This document shows positions 1 through 7,103 of a stretch of DNA of 16,473 nucleotides, piece by piece. Numbering within the stretch: the stretch's first letter is position 1; every line of letters starts with the position of its first letter. A program made the position numbers and the translations under genes. Below the pieces are notes generated by a model. The model did no database searches, had not been told where the DNA came from, and was given only the letters and a program-made list of their open reading frames with translations. This DNA comes from an uncultured Chromatiaceae bacterium (GTDB lineage Bacteria > Pseudomonadota > Gammaproteobacteria > Enterobacterales > Alteromonadaceae), in assembly GCA_946482615.1 (NCBI GenBank), contig CAMLSF010000087.1:1-16473 (forward strand), in the 5' to 3' direction.

Positions 1-1
1 T

Positions 2-30
2 AAGGCCAGCGCTGTATCAGTTCTGGCCTT
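2..30 (-). terminator. Inverted repeat at the 3' end of yjdF, possible terminator
   Basis: AAGGCCAG at 2-9 and CTGGCCTT at 23-30 form a perfect 8-bp stem with a 13-base loop that spans the stop codon of the minus-strand yjdF gene. The position suits an intrinsic terminator, but any T-tract would lie beyond the contig edge, so this cannot be settled here. Confidence 0.35.
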
Positions 31-637
31 TGTCCGCAGCGGCGCGCAATTGCCGCAATTGTTGATCATGTAAAGTTTTGAGCGTAAACCAGCCGATTAA
101 AGCGCCAGTTAAAGCCCAGGCCATATCCGACTGCGTATCCCAGACATAACCCTGAGTGCCTAAAAAGGCTTCAGCGGCTTCACCGGACAACAAAGCAACC
201 CACCATTCAATCAATTCGTAAAAAGCGCTGAAGGCTAAACAGAAACAGACACTAAAGAAACACTGCCAGCTTTGACCAAAAATTAAACCTTTGCGTAAAA
301 TCAGTTCACGGCAAATGATCACCGGGATAAAACCCTGCGCAAAATGCCCTACTTTGTCGTAATTATTACGCCCGCCTCCGGTCCAATCGCGGATCCAGTC
401 AAACAGCGGCACTTCTGCATAAGTGTAATGCCCGCCCACCATCAAAATAACGCAGTGCAACAAAATCAGGCCATACAACAAAGGGGTTAATGGAAAACGG
501 CTTTTCGTCAACGCCAATACCACCAGACCAATCAAGGCAGGTAACACTTCAAGAAACCAGGTAAATTGATCTTTTGGCTCAATACCAGACCAGATCAATA
601 CACTAAAAAATACCGCCAACCATAACCCTTGTTTCAT
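17..637 (-). CDS. yjdF: YjdF/DUF2238 family inner-membrane protein
   Basis: This 206-residue integral membrane protein is about the length of E. coli YjdF. Several hydrophobic stretches are visible, at roughly residues 5-16, 29-43, 50-67, 104-111, 126-140 and 173-186. Conserved-looking polar blocks separate them: GGHYTYAEVPLFDW near 68-81, RNNYDKVGHFAQGF near 90-103, YELIEWW near 141-147 and LGTQGYVWDTQSDM near 159-172. The many conserved His, Asp and Glu residues near membrane boundaries suggest an active or binding site, but the biochemical function of the family is not known to me. The ATG start at 637 is preceded by AAAGGTGAG at suitable distance. The gene runs toward the contig end and no operon partner is visible. 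The family assignment is from recognised motifs, not a search. Confidence 0.88.
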   Translation of the reverse strand: MKQGLWLAVFFSVLIWSGIEPKDQFTWFLEVLPALIGLVVLALTKSRFPLTPLLYGLILLHCVILMVGGHYTYAEVPLFDWIRDWTGGGRNNYDKVGHFAQGFIPVIICRELILRKGLIFGQSWQCFFSVCFCLAFSAFYELIEWWVALLSGEAAEAFLGTQGYVWDTQSDMAWALTGALIGWFTLKTLHDQQLRQLRAAADKGQN

Positions 638-832
638 CCTGAGCTCACCTTTCCCGCGTAGTTAAGGCTATCAAACCAATAAAGCGGAAAAAACACAAGA
701 CCAGACTGCTGTAGCAAAGAGCAATACGGGAATAACCTTCTATCCCCTTCAATCGCCGCTTATCACTTTTTCGCAAACAACGGCCAACAGCTAAAGCAAA
801 ATAGCGTCCAGACTGAAACGGAGACTAAGACG

Positions 833-967
833 ATGGACAATAACAAACAAGGCTTTACCGGATTTTTACTCAGTTTTATTTGCCTGAGTTTGATTCTGGC
901 GGCAGGCCCCTATTTAACACTCAAAACGGCTCCTGCTCTGGGCTCTTTTCTAAGGTTAATGCCCTGA
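833..967 (+). CDS. Possible small single-span membrane protein (44 aa)
   Basis: A short open frame starts at ATG 833, preceded by GGAG (820-823) at a 9-base spacing, and stops with TGA at 965-967. The product has a polar N-terminus (MDNNKQGFTG), one hydrophobic stretch at about residues 11-28 (FLLSFICLSLILAAGPYL) and a short basic tail. That is the layout of a small single-pass inner-membrane protein with the N-terminus inside. It lies between the divergently oriented yjdF and the convergent yfiF, ending 38 bases before the yfiF stop. I do not recognise a family. A good ribosome binding site and a clean membrane segment argue for a real gene. The short length means chance cannot be excluded. 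Confidence 0.5.
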   Translation: MDNNKQGFTGFLLSFICLSLILAAGPYLTLKTAPALGSFLRLMP

Positions 968-1005
968 AGCTGATGTCCGCCTTAAGCTCAGGCTATCTTC
1001 CCAAT

Positions 1006-1887
1006 TTACTGCTGCTGACGATACCATTCGCCCAAAATCAGGCTGGCCGCCACGCTGACGTTTAACGACTCCACTTTGCCCGTTCCCGGAATTTGTAAGG
1101 CGATATCGGCAGATTTAGCCACAGACTGAGAAACGCCAAACATCTCTTCCCCAAAGACAATCACCACTTTGGCTGGTAACTGGCTGCCGTACAGCGAAAC
1201 GCCGCCATGGCTTGAGGTAGTCACCAGGGTATAACCTGCCTGTTTACACAGCTGCAATGCCAATGGCAGATTGTCACAACTTAAGCCTTCGACAAACTCA
1301 ACACCACCTTCAGCTGTGCGGGCGGCAGCGCCATGCGCCAGCAACTCCGGATCTTTCATCACTATGCCACTGATGCCAAAATGAGCACAGCTGCGGGCTA
1401 TAGCGCCTAAATTATGTGGATTACCCACACCATCCAACGCCAGTAAACAATCCTGCTTTTTACGGCTGTTGTGGGTTAAATAACTGGCCAGAGAGAGCAC
1501 AGCTTTGCGTTTGGCCAACAACACCACACCACCGTGATGCTGACTGCCTGCTACTTTTTCCAGTTCAGCTTCAGACACCACATGGTAAGCTTTTTTATGG
1601 GCTGCCAGATATTTCATCAGATCGGCAAACTTAGGTGCCATTTGCTCGCTTAAATACAAACGGACCAAAGCTTCAGGACGCTGCAAAAAAGCCACGCGAC
1701 AGGCATTTTCACCATAAATTTTGGCTTCTTCCTGTCGGTTTTGTTTCAGCACTTTGGCAGAAACCGTTTTAGGCGCCGCAGTTTTTGCTTCGGATGCTTT
1801 CACAGAACCGGGTTTCGCTTTAGTCCAGGGCTTTTGCAGCTGTGTCTGTGTGTTTTTATGCTGTGGTGCTGAGGTTTTACGATTCAA
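1006..1887 (-). CDS. yfiF: YfiF-type SPOUT/TrmH family RNA methyltransferase
   Basis: This is a putative SAM-dependent tRNA/rRNA ribose methyltransferase of the TrmH (SpoU) class, closest in layout to E. coli YfiF, whose substrate is not known to me. From the start chosen here the protein is about 293 residues. A basic, low-complexity tail (about 1-50) is followed by a SpoU substrate-binding domain (about 55-126, starting YGENACRVAF and including KKAYHVV and HHGGV), then the knotted SPOUT domain. The SPOUT motifs are motif 1 NPHNLGAIARS (156-166), motif 2 FGEEMFG (245-251) and motif 3 SLNVSVA (274-280). Start choice: the frame can open at GTG 1944, but no ribosome binding site is visible there. 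TTG 1885-1887 has AGGA six bases upstream and directly precedes the basic tail. The family is clear; the substrate and exact start are not. Confidence 0.88.
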   Translation of the reverse strand: MNRKTSAPQHKNTQTQLQKPWTKAKPGSVKASEAKTAAPKTVSAKVLKQNRQEEAKIYGENACRVAFLQRPEALVRLYLSEQMAPKFADLMKYLAAHKKAYHVVSEAELEKVAGSQHHGGVVLLAKRKAVLSLASYLTHNSRKKQDCLLALDGVGNPHNLGAIARSCAHFGISGIVMKDPELLAHGAAARTAEGGVEFVEGLSCDNLPLALQLCKQAGYTLVTTSSHGGVSLYGSQLPAKVVIVFGEEMFGVSQSVAKSADIALQIPGTGKVESLNVSVAASLILGEWYRQQQ

Positions 1888-1987
1888 GGGAGATCCTGTG
1901 CTTGCGGTGTCGCTGATGGCAAAGATTTTACCACTGCAACGCACAGAAGCCCAAACAACTTATGACTTGGGGCGATACACACAAGAC

Positions 1988-2015
1988 TTGCCTTTCTGCT
2001 CTGGCGCAGTATGCT
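1988..2015 (+). promoter_or_regulatory. Candidate sigma70 promoter for rlmJ
   Basis: TTGCCT (1988-1993) and TATGCT (2010-2015) are separated by 16 bases, about 60 bases before the rlmJ start. A small hairpin (CGCCC 2029-2033, GGGCG 2037-2041) would then lie in the 5' untranslated region. The call rests on consensus matching only. Confidence 0.4.
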
Positions 2016-2075
2016 TGCGCTTTTAGTGCGCCCTCAGGGCGAAAACTACCCTAAAACTATCCAAAGAGTGGGCTT

Positions 2076-2918
2076 ATGCTGAGTTATCGTCATAGTTATC
2101 ATGCAGGCAATCATGCCGATGTGATTAAACATCTGGTGCAGATTTGTATCCTGAACTACTTAAAACGCAAAGAGAAACCTTTTTGCTATCACGATACTCA
2201 TGCCGGCGCCGGTTTATATAGCCTGCACAGCGAGCAGGCACAAAAAACAGCTGAATATCAGACAGGCATAGGCAAAGTCTGGAACTACGCAGGCGGCAAT
2301 GCCGACATTAAGGCTTATGTCGACACCATCAAAGGGGTAAATAACGGTGCGGATTTAGCCTTTTATCCCGGTTCTCCTAAAATTGCAGATTTAGTATGCC
2401 GGGCCACAGACACCATTCAGGCCACAGAATTGCACCCGGGCGATCATCCTATTCTGGCCAGCCAGTTCCAACGCCGCAAACATTGTCGTATCGAAAAAAT
2501 GGATGCCTGGGCCGGATTACGCGCCATGTTACCGCCGCTGGCCAAACGTGGCCTGGTACTGATTGACCCGCCTTATGAGTTAAAAACCGAATATCAGGAT
2601 CTGATCAAAGGTCTGCAGCAGGCGATACAACGTTTTCCACAAGGCACTTATGCCATCTGGTATCCGGTGATAGAGCGCCAGGCCGTCGAGAGCTTTATTG
2701 ATGCCATAGTCGATACACAAATTCGTAATCAGCTGCGGATAGAATATTGCCCACTGCCAGACGCTGAAGGTTTTGGCATGACAGGCAGCGGTATGTTGGT
2801 GATCAACCCGCCTTTTACGCTGAAACAGCAGATGGAAAGCTGCTTAAAAGAATTGTCGCCGCTACTGTCCCAAAGCCCGGCAGCCCACTGGCAAGTTACT
2901 CAACTTGTGGATGAATAA
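2076..2918 (+). CDS. rlmJ: 23S rRNA (adenine(2030)-N(6))-methyltransferase RlmJ
   Basis: RlmJ is the SAM-dependent enzyme that makes m6A2030 in 23S rRNA. At 280 residues this protein has the same length as E. coli RlmJ. The N-terminal signature MLSYRHSYHAGNHADV is typical of the family, and DTHAGAGLY (40-48) fits the SAM-binding region. The catalytic DPPY tetrapeptide of N6-adenine methyltransferases is at 164-167, the positions it has in E. coli. NPPF near 254-257 is a C-terminal block. The ATG start at 2076 lies behind a GAGTGGG stretch and a candidate promoter at 1988-2015. The secreted nuclease gene follows after 11 bp, with its ribosome binding site (TAAGGA) overlapping the rlmJ stop codon. 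The two are probably co-transcribed, although no functional link is obvious. Confidence 0.95.
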   Translation: MLSYRHSYHAGNHADVIKHLVQICILNYLKRKEKPFCYHDTHAGAGLYSLHSEQAQKTAEYQTGIGKVWNYAGGNADIKAYVDTIKGVNNGADLAFYPGSPKIADLVCRATDTIQATELHPGDHPILASQFQRRKHCRIEKMDAWAGLRAMLPPLAKRGLVLIDPPYELKTEYQDLIKGLQQAIQRFPQGTYAIWYPVIERQAVESFIDAIVDTQIRNQLRIEYCPLPDAEGFGMTGSGMLVINPPFTLKQQMESCLKELSPLLSQSPAAHWQVTQLVDE

Positions 2919-2929
2919 GGACATACTTT

Positions 2930-3718
2930 ATGCGTAGTCTGGTGTTAGCTCTGGCGTTGTTTTGTAGCCCTGTGTTTGCCTTCGGTGAATTAGGCCATCA
3001 GATGGTCTGTTCTATGGCTTATCAGTTATTAAGCCCGCCAAGCCAGCAAAAAGTGCAGCAACTGATGCAATTGCACGAACAAAAGGATTTTAGCAAAGCC
3101 TGTTCCTGGCCGGATCAGGTACGCTCTTTACCTGAATACCAGCACACCAAAGTCTGGCATTACGTCAATATCCAGCGTTCCGACACTAAGCTGACTATGC
3201 AGCATTGCCCTGCCGAAGGTTGTGTCTTATCTGCGATTGAACAGCAACGGAAAAAACTGACCCCTTTTGCGCCATCCAAAACTCAGCTGGAAGCTTTGCT
3301 TTTTGTCGGTCATTTTATTGCCGACTTACATCAGCCTTTACATGCAGGTTATGCCGATGATTTAGGCGGCAATAAAACAGCTGTGTATTTCGAAGGCGAG
3401 CCGTCCAATTTACATGGCGTCTGGGACAGCAGACTTCTGGAAGCCGCCTCTTACCAGCAGGAAACAAAACAACAGGCCTTGTATCAGGCGCTCAGGGCCA
3501 AACAACAAGAGTGGCAAAGCGTCAGCGTATTAGACTGGGCCAATGAGTCAGTGATGTTAGTGAAACTGATTTATCAGGGCTATAAACCAGGCATGCTGAT
3601 AGACAAAAAGTACCAGCAACAGCATTTGCCACAGCTGGAACAGCGACTGCAGCAAGCCGCTGTGCGTCTGGCTTTAGTGCTGGAGCAAAGCTTTAATCCG
3701 GCGCCTAACGCTGATTAA
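2930..3718 (+). CDS. Secreted S1/P1 family zinc-dependent nuclease
   Basis: This 262-residue protein starts with a signal peptide (residues 1-17, ending PVFA) and should act in the periplasm or outside the cell. Members of the S1/P1 family use three zinc ions to cut single-stranded DNA and RNA, often also removing 3' phosphates. By analogy with P1 nuclease the ligands can all be placed: H23, D62 (in SWPDQVR), H77 (VWHYVN), H128 and D132 (GHFIADLHQPLH), H138, H162 and D166 (NLHGVWD). The mature protein would start FGELGH, with Phe where P1 has the zinc-binding N-terminal Trp. That Trp binds zinc through backbone atoms, so the change should be tolerated. Several cysteines (27, 58, 93, 98) may form disulfides. 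It is likely co-transcribed with rlmJ. Its 3' end overlaps the convergent response-regulator gene by 14 bp. Confidence 0.92.
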   Translation: MRSLVLALALFCSPVFAFGELGHQMVCSMAYQLLSPPSQQKVQQLMQLHEQKDFSKACSWPDQVRSLPEYQHTKVWHYVNIQRSDTKLTMQHCPAEGCVLSAIEQQRKKLTPFAPSKTQLEALLFVGHFIADLHQPLHAGYADDLGGNKTAVYFEGEPSNLHGVWDSRLLEAASYQQETKQQALYQALRAKQQEWQSVSVLDWANESVMLVKLIYQGYKPGMLIDKKYQQQHLPQLEQRLQQAAVRLALVLEQSFNPAPNAD

Positions 3719-5258
3719 ACTCGTCCAGCACAAAGGTTTTAAACTTGCTCAGCTTTAACTGGCTGAGCAGTCTTGCTAAATGTTCCTGATGAGCCAAATA
3801 GCCGGGTTCGGCCAGATAAGCCTTGTAATACATTTGAGCTGCAGGGCGTAATTCCCCTTCTTTCTCATGCCGCAAGCCCATTTGGGCATAAACCTCTCCT
3901 CTGTCCGCTGTGGCATAAATCAAATAAAAAGCCTGTTGATGCACGCAAGCTGCATACACTTTGTGTATGCTGTGCGGCAGCAGATTTAAGGCCTTATTCG
4001 CCAGATACATTAAATCAAAAGCCGCATTCATTTTACCAAGGCTTGCCATCAGGCTGGCGCCATGGCATTGACTGGCGACAGACATCTGCATAGAGGATAA
4101 ATGTTGTTTTTGTTTCTCCAGGAACGCAATAGCAGCCTCTTTGCCATCCGCCTGAGCCACCAGACTGCCCTGCAACCAAATGATATCAGCCGCAAACTGA
4201 CTGGCTTCTTTATCAGTGATCAGCTGACGAAAACCCTGCTGCAGCATAGTCTGTAATTGGGTTGTCTTTTGCTCTGTAGCAGACTGCCCCAGTAAAAACA
4301 GCAAGACTTTACACAAGCTGACAGTGAGCGCACAAAACTGATAGCCGCTGTTGGCAAGACGTCTTTTACGTTCAATCAGTTCAATCGCCTGCTCTGCTTT
4401 ACCTGACACCATCATCACCAGTTGCACTAACTGAGTGATATGGGTTGACATGCCTGCTGCCGGGAATTTTACAGCCACATCCAAAGCCGCAGCATAGTCT
4501 TCATTTTCCAGGGCCAGATAAACTTGCCAGACCTCTTTTCGTTCCTGATAACGCAGTACTTCTTCAGTCACATTGACTAAAAAGCTGTGGCAGGACTCCA
4601 GATCCCCTTGCTCATAATCGAGCAAAAATTGCAACCACAAGGCCCAGCCCTGCTGTTTGGTACAGGCGGATTTAATCAATGCAGAAGCTGCATCACACAC
4701 CCCAAGCTCCAGCAATATTTGTGCTTTGAGCTGCAATACTACAACAGGTGTATCAGCGCCGGCTTTTTGTTGCAGCTCCCCTATGAGTTTAAAAGCATCG
4801 ACATAACGACGTTTATGCAGCAGCGGCAGTATTTGATCCATAAAAGGCTTGAGGCGGACATGCAGCTTCAGCTGCTCGTCCATATGAAATTTGTTACAGG
4901 GCCTGTCGAGAAAATCAACCTGATGAAAAGGATAATCCACAGCATATTTTTGTCGCTCTGTTGTTGTAGATAACACCACCAGACGACACAAAGGACTTAC
5001 AATCTGTTTATTCAGCAATAACTCAATCAGATCGGCACCAGCTAAAGAAGGCTCTGCATCATAATCAAGAAAAATCACATCGTAAGGAGCTGAGCCTTCG
5101 CTGCTTAACAACAGCTGAGCTGTGCGGCTAAGCTCAGTTTTTTTTATGCCAAGACCTGTCAGAATTTGTTTCAACTGATGGCCAGACGCAGGATCAGACT
5201 CAATAACTAAAACATTGAGATCAAATAACTTACTAAAATCAAATCGGGTAAGACTCAA
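3705..5258 (-). CDS. Response regulator: receiver domain with C-terminal TPR-like repeats
   Basis: This 517-residue protein has an N-terminal CheY-like receiver (about 13-135) followed by a long all-helical region of TPR-like repeats and no DNA-binding domain. In the receiver, D65 (VIFLDYD) is the expected phosphoacceptor, E20 and D22 form the acidic pair and S97/T98 match the Ser/Thr switch. The usual C-terminal Lys before Pro is Arg119 (FLDRP). TPR-like helix pairs appear near 140-240 and 330-515; the last (ELRPAAQMYYKAYLAEPGY) is a clear TPR-type helix. Output is therefore likely by protein-protein contact. The start is TTG 5258 with GAGG seven bases upstream. The first internal ATG would remove most of the receiver, so a non-ATG start is needed. 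No histidine kinase gene is adjacent, so the partner is unknown. A sigma70-like promoter lies at 5310-5337. Confidence 0.85.
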   Translation of the reverse strand: MSLTRFDFSKLFDLNVLVIESDPASGHQLKQILTGLGIKKTELSRTAQLLLSSEGSAPYDVIFLDYDAEPSLAGADLIELLLNKQIVSPLCRLVVLSTTTERQKYAVDYPFHQVDFLDRPCNKFHMDEQLKLHVRLKPFMDQILPLLHKRRYVDAFKLIGELQQKAGADTPVVVLQLKAQILLELGVCDAASALIKSACTKQQGWALWLQFLLDYEQGDLESCHSFLVNVTEEVLRYQERKEVWQVYLALENEDYAAALDVAVKFPAAGMSTHITQLVQLVMMVSGKAEQAIELIERKRRLANSGYQFCALTVSLCKVLLFLLGQSATEQKTTQLQTMLQQGFRQLITDKEASQFAADIIWLQGSLVAQADGKEAAIAFLEKQKQHLSSMQMSVASQCHGASLMASLGKMNAAFDLMYLANKALNLLPHSIHKVYAACVHQQAFYLIYATADRGEVYAQMGLRHEKEGELRPAAQMYYKAYLAEPGYLAHQEHLARLLSQLKLSKFKTFVLDEFNQR

Positions 5259-5309
5259 ACCTTTGCCTCGTTTTTCTCAGATCCAGGATCCGGCCACTGA
5301 CTCCTCTTT

Positions 5310-5337
5310 AGTGTAGGCACAAGATGGTCAGAGGCAA
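5310..5337 (-). promoter_or_regulatory. Candidate promoter for the receiver-TPR gene
   Basis: On the minus strand, TTGCCT (5332-5337) and TACACT (5310-5315) are 16 bases apart and 52 bases upstream of the TTG start. The predicted leader contains a short repeat of GGATC (near 5280-5291) of unknown meaning. Confidence 0.45.
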
Positions 5338-5396
5338 ACAAAAAATCCAGAAAAAATGATACAAAATCCGAGGCTTGGCTTCTTTTTCAGGCCAGT

Positions 5397-5729
5397 TTAA
5401 TCTTGTCCACGCCAACGGGCATGGCATAAAGTTTCATACTTTTCTTTGCTCAATAAAATTCTGGCAAGAACAATTTCTGCAACATTATTGATCTCAGCAA
5501 GACCAATATGAGCTTCTACATGCAATTCAGGGTCAATATCCATAGCGATCATGTCAACCCAGTCGTCTGACGCTGGTACTAAATCCACATAAGCTGAGGC
5601 AGCTGCATGCTGTTGATACAACGCATAATCCGCAGCAGACAGATTCTCTTCTGCCAGCTCTTCAAAAATGGCAAAGGCGTGATCGCACAACTCATCCAAA
5701 GTCCAGAGTTCAAGTTCTGAGCCAGACAT
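5397..5729 (-). CDS. yciU: YciU/DUF440 family protein, putative dsDNA mimic
   Basis: This is a small acidic protein of 110 residues matching the HI1450/YciU (DUF440) family by its run of motifs: LDELCDHAFAIFEELAEENL (about 10-29), DYALYQQ, then DWVDMIAMDIDPELHVEAHI (about 56-75) and a C-terminal LLSKEKYETLCHARW. The H. influenzae member was proposed from its structure and charge to mimic double-stranded DNA; its partner and role remain uncertain. The frame is open to an ATG at 5771, but the start at 5729 is preferred. It has GGAG six bases upstream, gives the usual family length, and a strong extended -10 promoter (5762-5770) overlaps the upstream ATG, so that codon would not be transcribed. 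It is read alone, divergently from the VOC-fold gene. Confidence 0.88.
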   Translation of the reverse strand: MSGSELELWTLDELCDHAFAIFEELAEENLSAADYALYQQHAAASAYVDLVPASDDWVDMIAMDIDPELHVEAHIGLAEINNVAEIVLARILLSKEKYETLCHARWRGQD

Positions 5730-5761
5730 TCTTTTCTCCATCCAAATACATTCAAGGCCGC

Positions 5762-5770
5762 AGTATACCA
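5762..5770 (-). promoter_or_regulatory. Extended -10 promoter of yciU
   Basis: On the minus strand the sequence reads TGGTATACT, matching the extended -10 form (TGn plus a near-consensus hexamer). Transcription would begin near 5755, leaving a leader of about 25 bases before the ATG at 5729. No good -35 is visible, as is common for extended -10 promoters. Confidence 0.55.
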
Positions 5771-5880
5771 ACTGCCCTCCTGCTCTGCCCAGCCAAAGGC
5801 AGGGAAAGTCGAATATTTACTGGCGTCCACAGCGGCAGCCCGGTAGCATAGCGCCACTTTTTAATCAGTGCTGAGCGAGC

Positions 5881-6273
5881 ATGATGAAACAACGTTTAGG
5901 TTTAATCAGTGTCCTGGTGGCTGAATACGATGAAGCTATCGAGTTTTACACCCAAAAACTTGGTTTTGAGTTAGTGGAAGACAGTCCACAAGATGAAAAA
6001 AGATGGGTGGTAGTAAGGCCCAAAGGTGCTGTAGAGACTGCAATTTTGCTGGCCAAAGCCAGTAACGAGCAACAAAAACAACAGATTGGTAATCAATGTG
6101 GCGGCCGGGTTTTTCTGTTTTTAAATACAGACGATTTCTGGCGTGATCACCAAAGGATGCAACAACAAGGGGTAAAGTTTCTCGAGACACCACGTGAAGA
6201 AGCTTATGGTACTGTGGCTGTGTTTGAAGACTTGTATGGCACCCGCTGGGACCTGCTGCAGTTGGGTTCATAG
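5881..6273 (+). CDS. VOC superfamily (glyoxalase/dioxygenase fold) protein
   Basis: This 130-residue protein has the paired beta-alpha-beta-beta-beta layout of the vicinal oxygen chelate fold. The first module carries DEAIEFYTQKLGFELVED (17-34). The second ends with YGTVAVFEDLYGTRWDLLQ (109-127), where family members often have a DPxGN-type turn. The usual first-strand metal His is not seen (the strand reads LGLISVLVAEYD) and the C-terminal Glu position appears to be Asp124. Metal binding is therefore uncertain, as is any substrate. The start is one of two adjacent ATG codons (5881 or 5884) and the ribosome binding site is weak. rlmA follows after 11 bp, so the two are probably one transcription unit. 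Nothing here shows a glyoxalase activity. Confidence 0.8.
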   Translation: MMKQRLGLISVLVAEYDEAIEFYTQKLGFELVEDSPQDEKRWVVVRPKGAVETAILLAKASNEQQKQQIGNQCGGRVFLFLNTDDFWRDHQRMQQQGVKFLETPREEAYGTVAVFEDLYGTRWDLLQLGS

Positions 6274-6284
6274 GAGACAGTTGT

Positions 6285-7103
6285 ATGTACCGTTGCCCGC
6301 TTTGCCAACAAAGCCTGATTCATCACCATAACAGCTTTGTTTGTGCGTCAAACCATAGCTTTGATCTGGCCAAAGAAGGCTATCTGCATTTATTGCCGGT
6401 ACAACAAAAAAACTCCAAAGTACCGGGCGACTCGCCACTGATGATGCAAAGCCGTCGTGACTTTTTAAATGCAGGTTATTACCAGCCTTTATCTGATGCA
6501 GTGAATCAGTGTTTTGCCGCAGCGCTACCACAACAGAGCGTGGTGCTCGATCTCGGCTGTGGTGAGGGCTATTACAGCAACAGACTAATGCAGGCTTTGG
6601 CAGACAAAGAACTCAGACTGTACGGCCTGGATATTGCTAAAACAGCCATCAAAAAAGCCGCCAAAAGCTACCCCGCTATCAAATTTTGTGTCGCCAGTGC
6701 CTGGCATCTGCCTTTTGCCGATCAAAGCTTTGATGCCGCTTTAAAACTTTGTGCACCTTGCGAGCCAAAAGAGCTGACTCGGGTATTAAAAACGGATGGA
6801 CTGCTGCTGACCGTAACTCCAGCGCCAGAACATCTACTGGAGATTAAACAGCAGGTCTACAACTCGGTGCGCTTGCACAGTGATCAAATCGAAACCATCC
6901 CAGGTTTTGAGCATCAACAGCGTCAGGAACTCAAACTGCAACTGACCAAATTACCTGCTGCTATGGTGTTAAATCTGCTGGAGATGACCCCTTTAGCCTG
7001 GAAGTTTAAACCAGAGCAAAAACAACTTTTTGCCGCCAGCTCACCAACAATAAGCCTGAATTTTTATCTGGATTTGTACAAAAAATCCGTCGAACTACAA
7101 TAA
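6285..7103 (+). CDS. rlmA: 23S rRNA (guanine(745)-N(1))-methyltransferase RlmA
   Basis: RlmA methylates N1 of G745 in helix 35 of 23S rRNA using SAM. This 272-residue protein has the expected N-terminal zinc knuckle, with C4, C7, C20 and H24 as ligands (CPLC near the N-terminus, then C-x3-H). A linker with GDSPLMMQSRRDFLNAGYY (48-66) follows. The Rossmann methyltransferase domain has motif I VLDLGCGEGYYS (87-98) and an acidic end of strand 2 at GLDIA. CAPCEPKELTRVL near 151-163 is a typical block after motif IV. The ATG start has GGAG upstream (near 6273). It lies 11 bp behind the VOC-fold gene, and its end overlaps the convergent secreted-protein gene by 9 bp. I saw no terminator between them. 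Confidence 0.94.
   Translation: MYRCPLCQQSLIHHHNSFVCASNHSFDLAKEGYLHLLPVQQKNSKVPGDSPLMMQSRRDFLNAGYYQPLSDAVNQCFAAALPQQSVVLDLGCGEGYYSNRLMQALADKELRLYGLDIAKTAIKKAAKSYPAIKFCVASAWHLPFADQSFDAALKLCAPCEPKELTRVLKTDGLLLTVTPAPEHLLEIKQQVYNSVRLHSDQIETIPGFEHQQRQELKLQLTKLPAAMVLNLLEMTPLAWKFKPEQKQLFAASSPTISLNFYLDLYKKSVELQ

Noticed and set aside
1888..1944. Extra 19 residues at the N-terminus of yfiF from GTG 1944
   Set aside because: No ribosome binding site at 1944, while TTG 1887 has AGGA at ideal spacing and opens directly into the basic tail.
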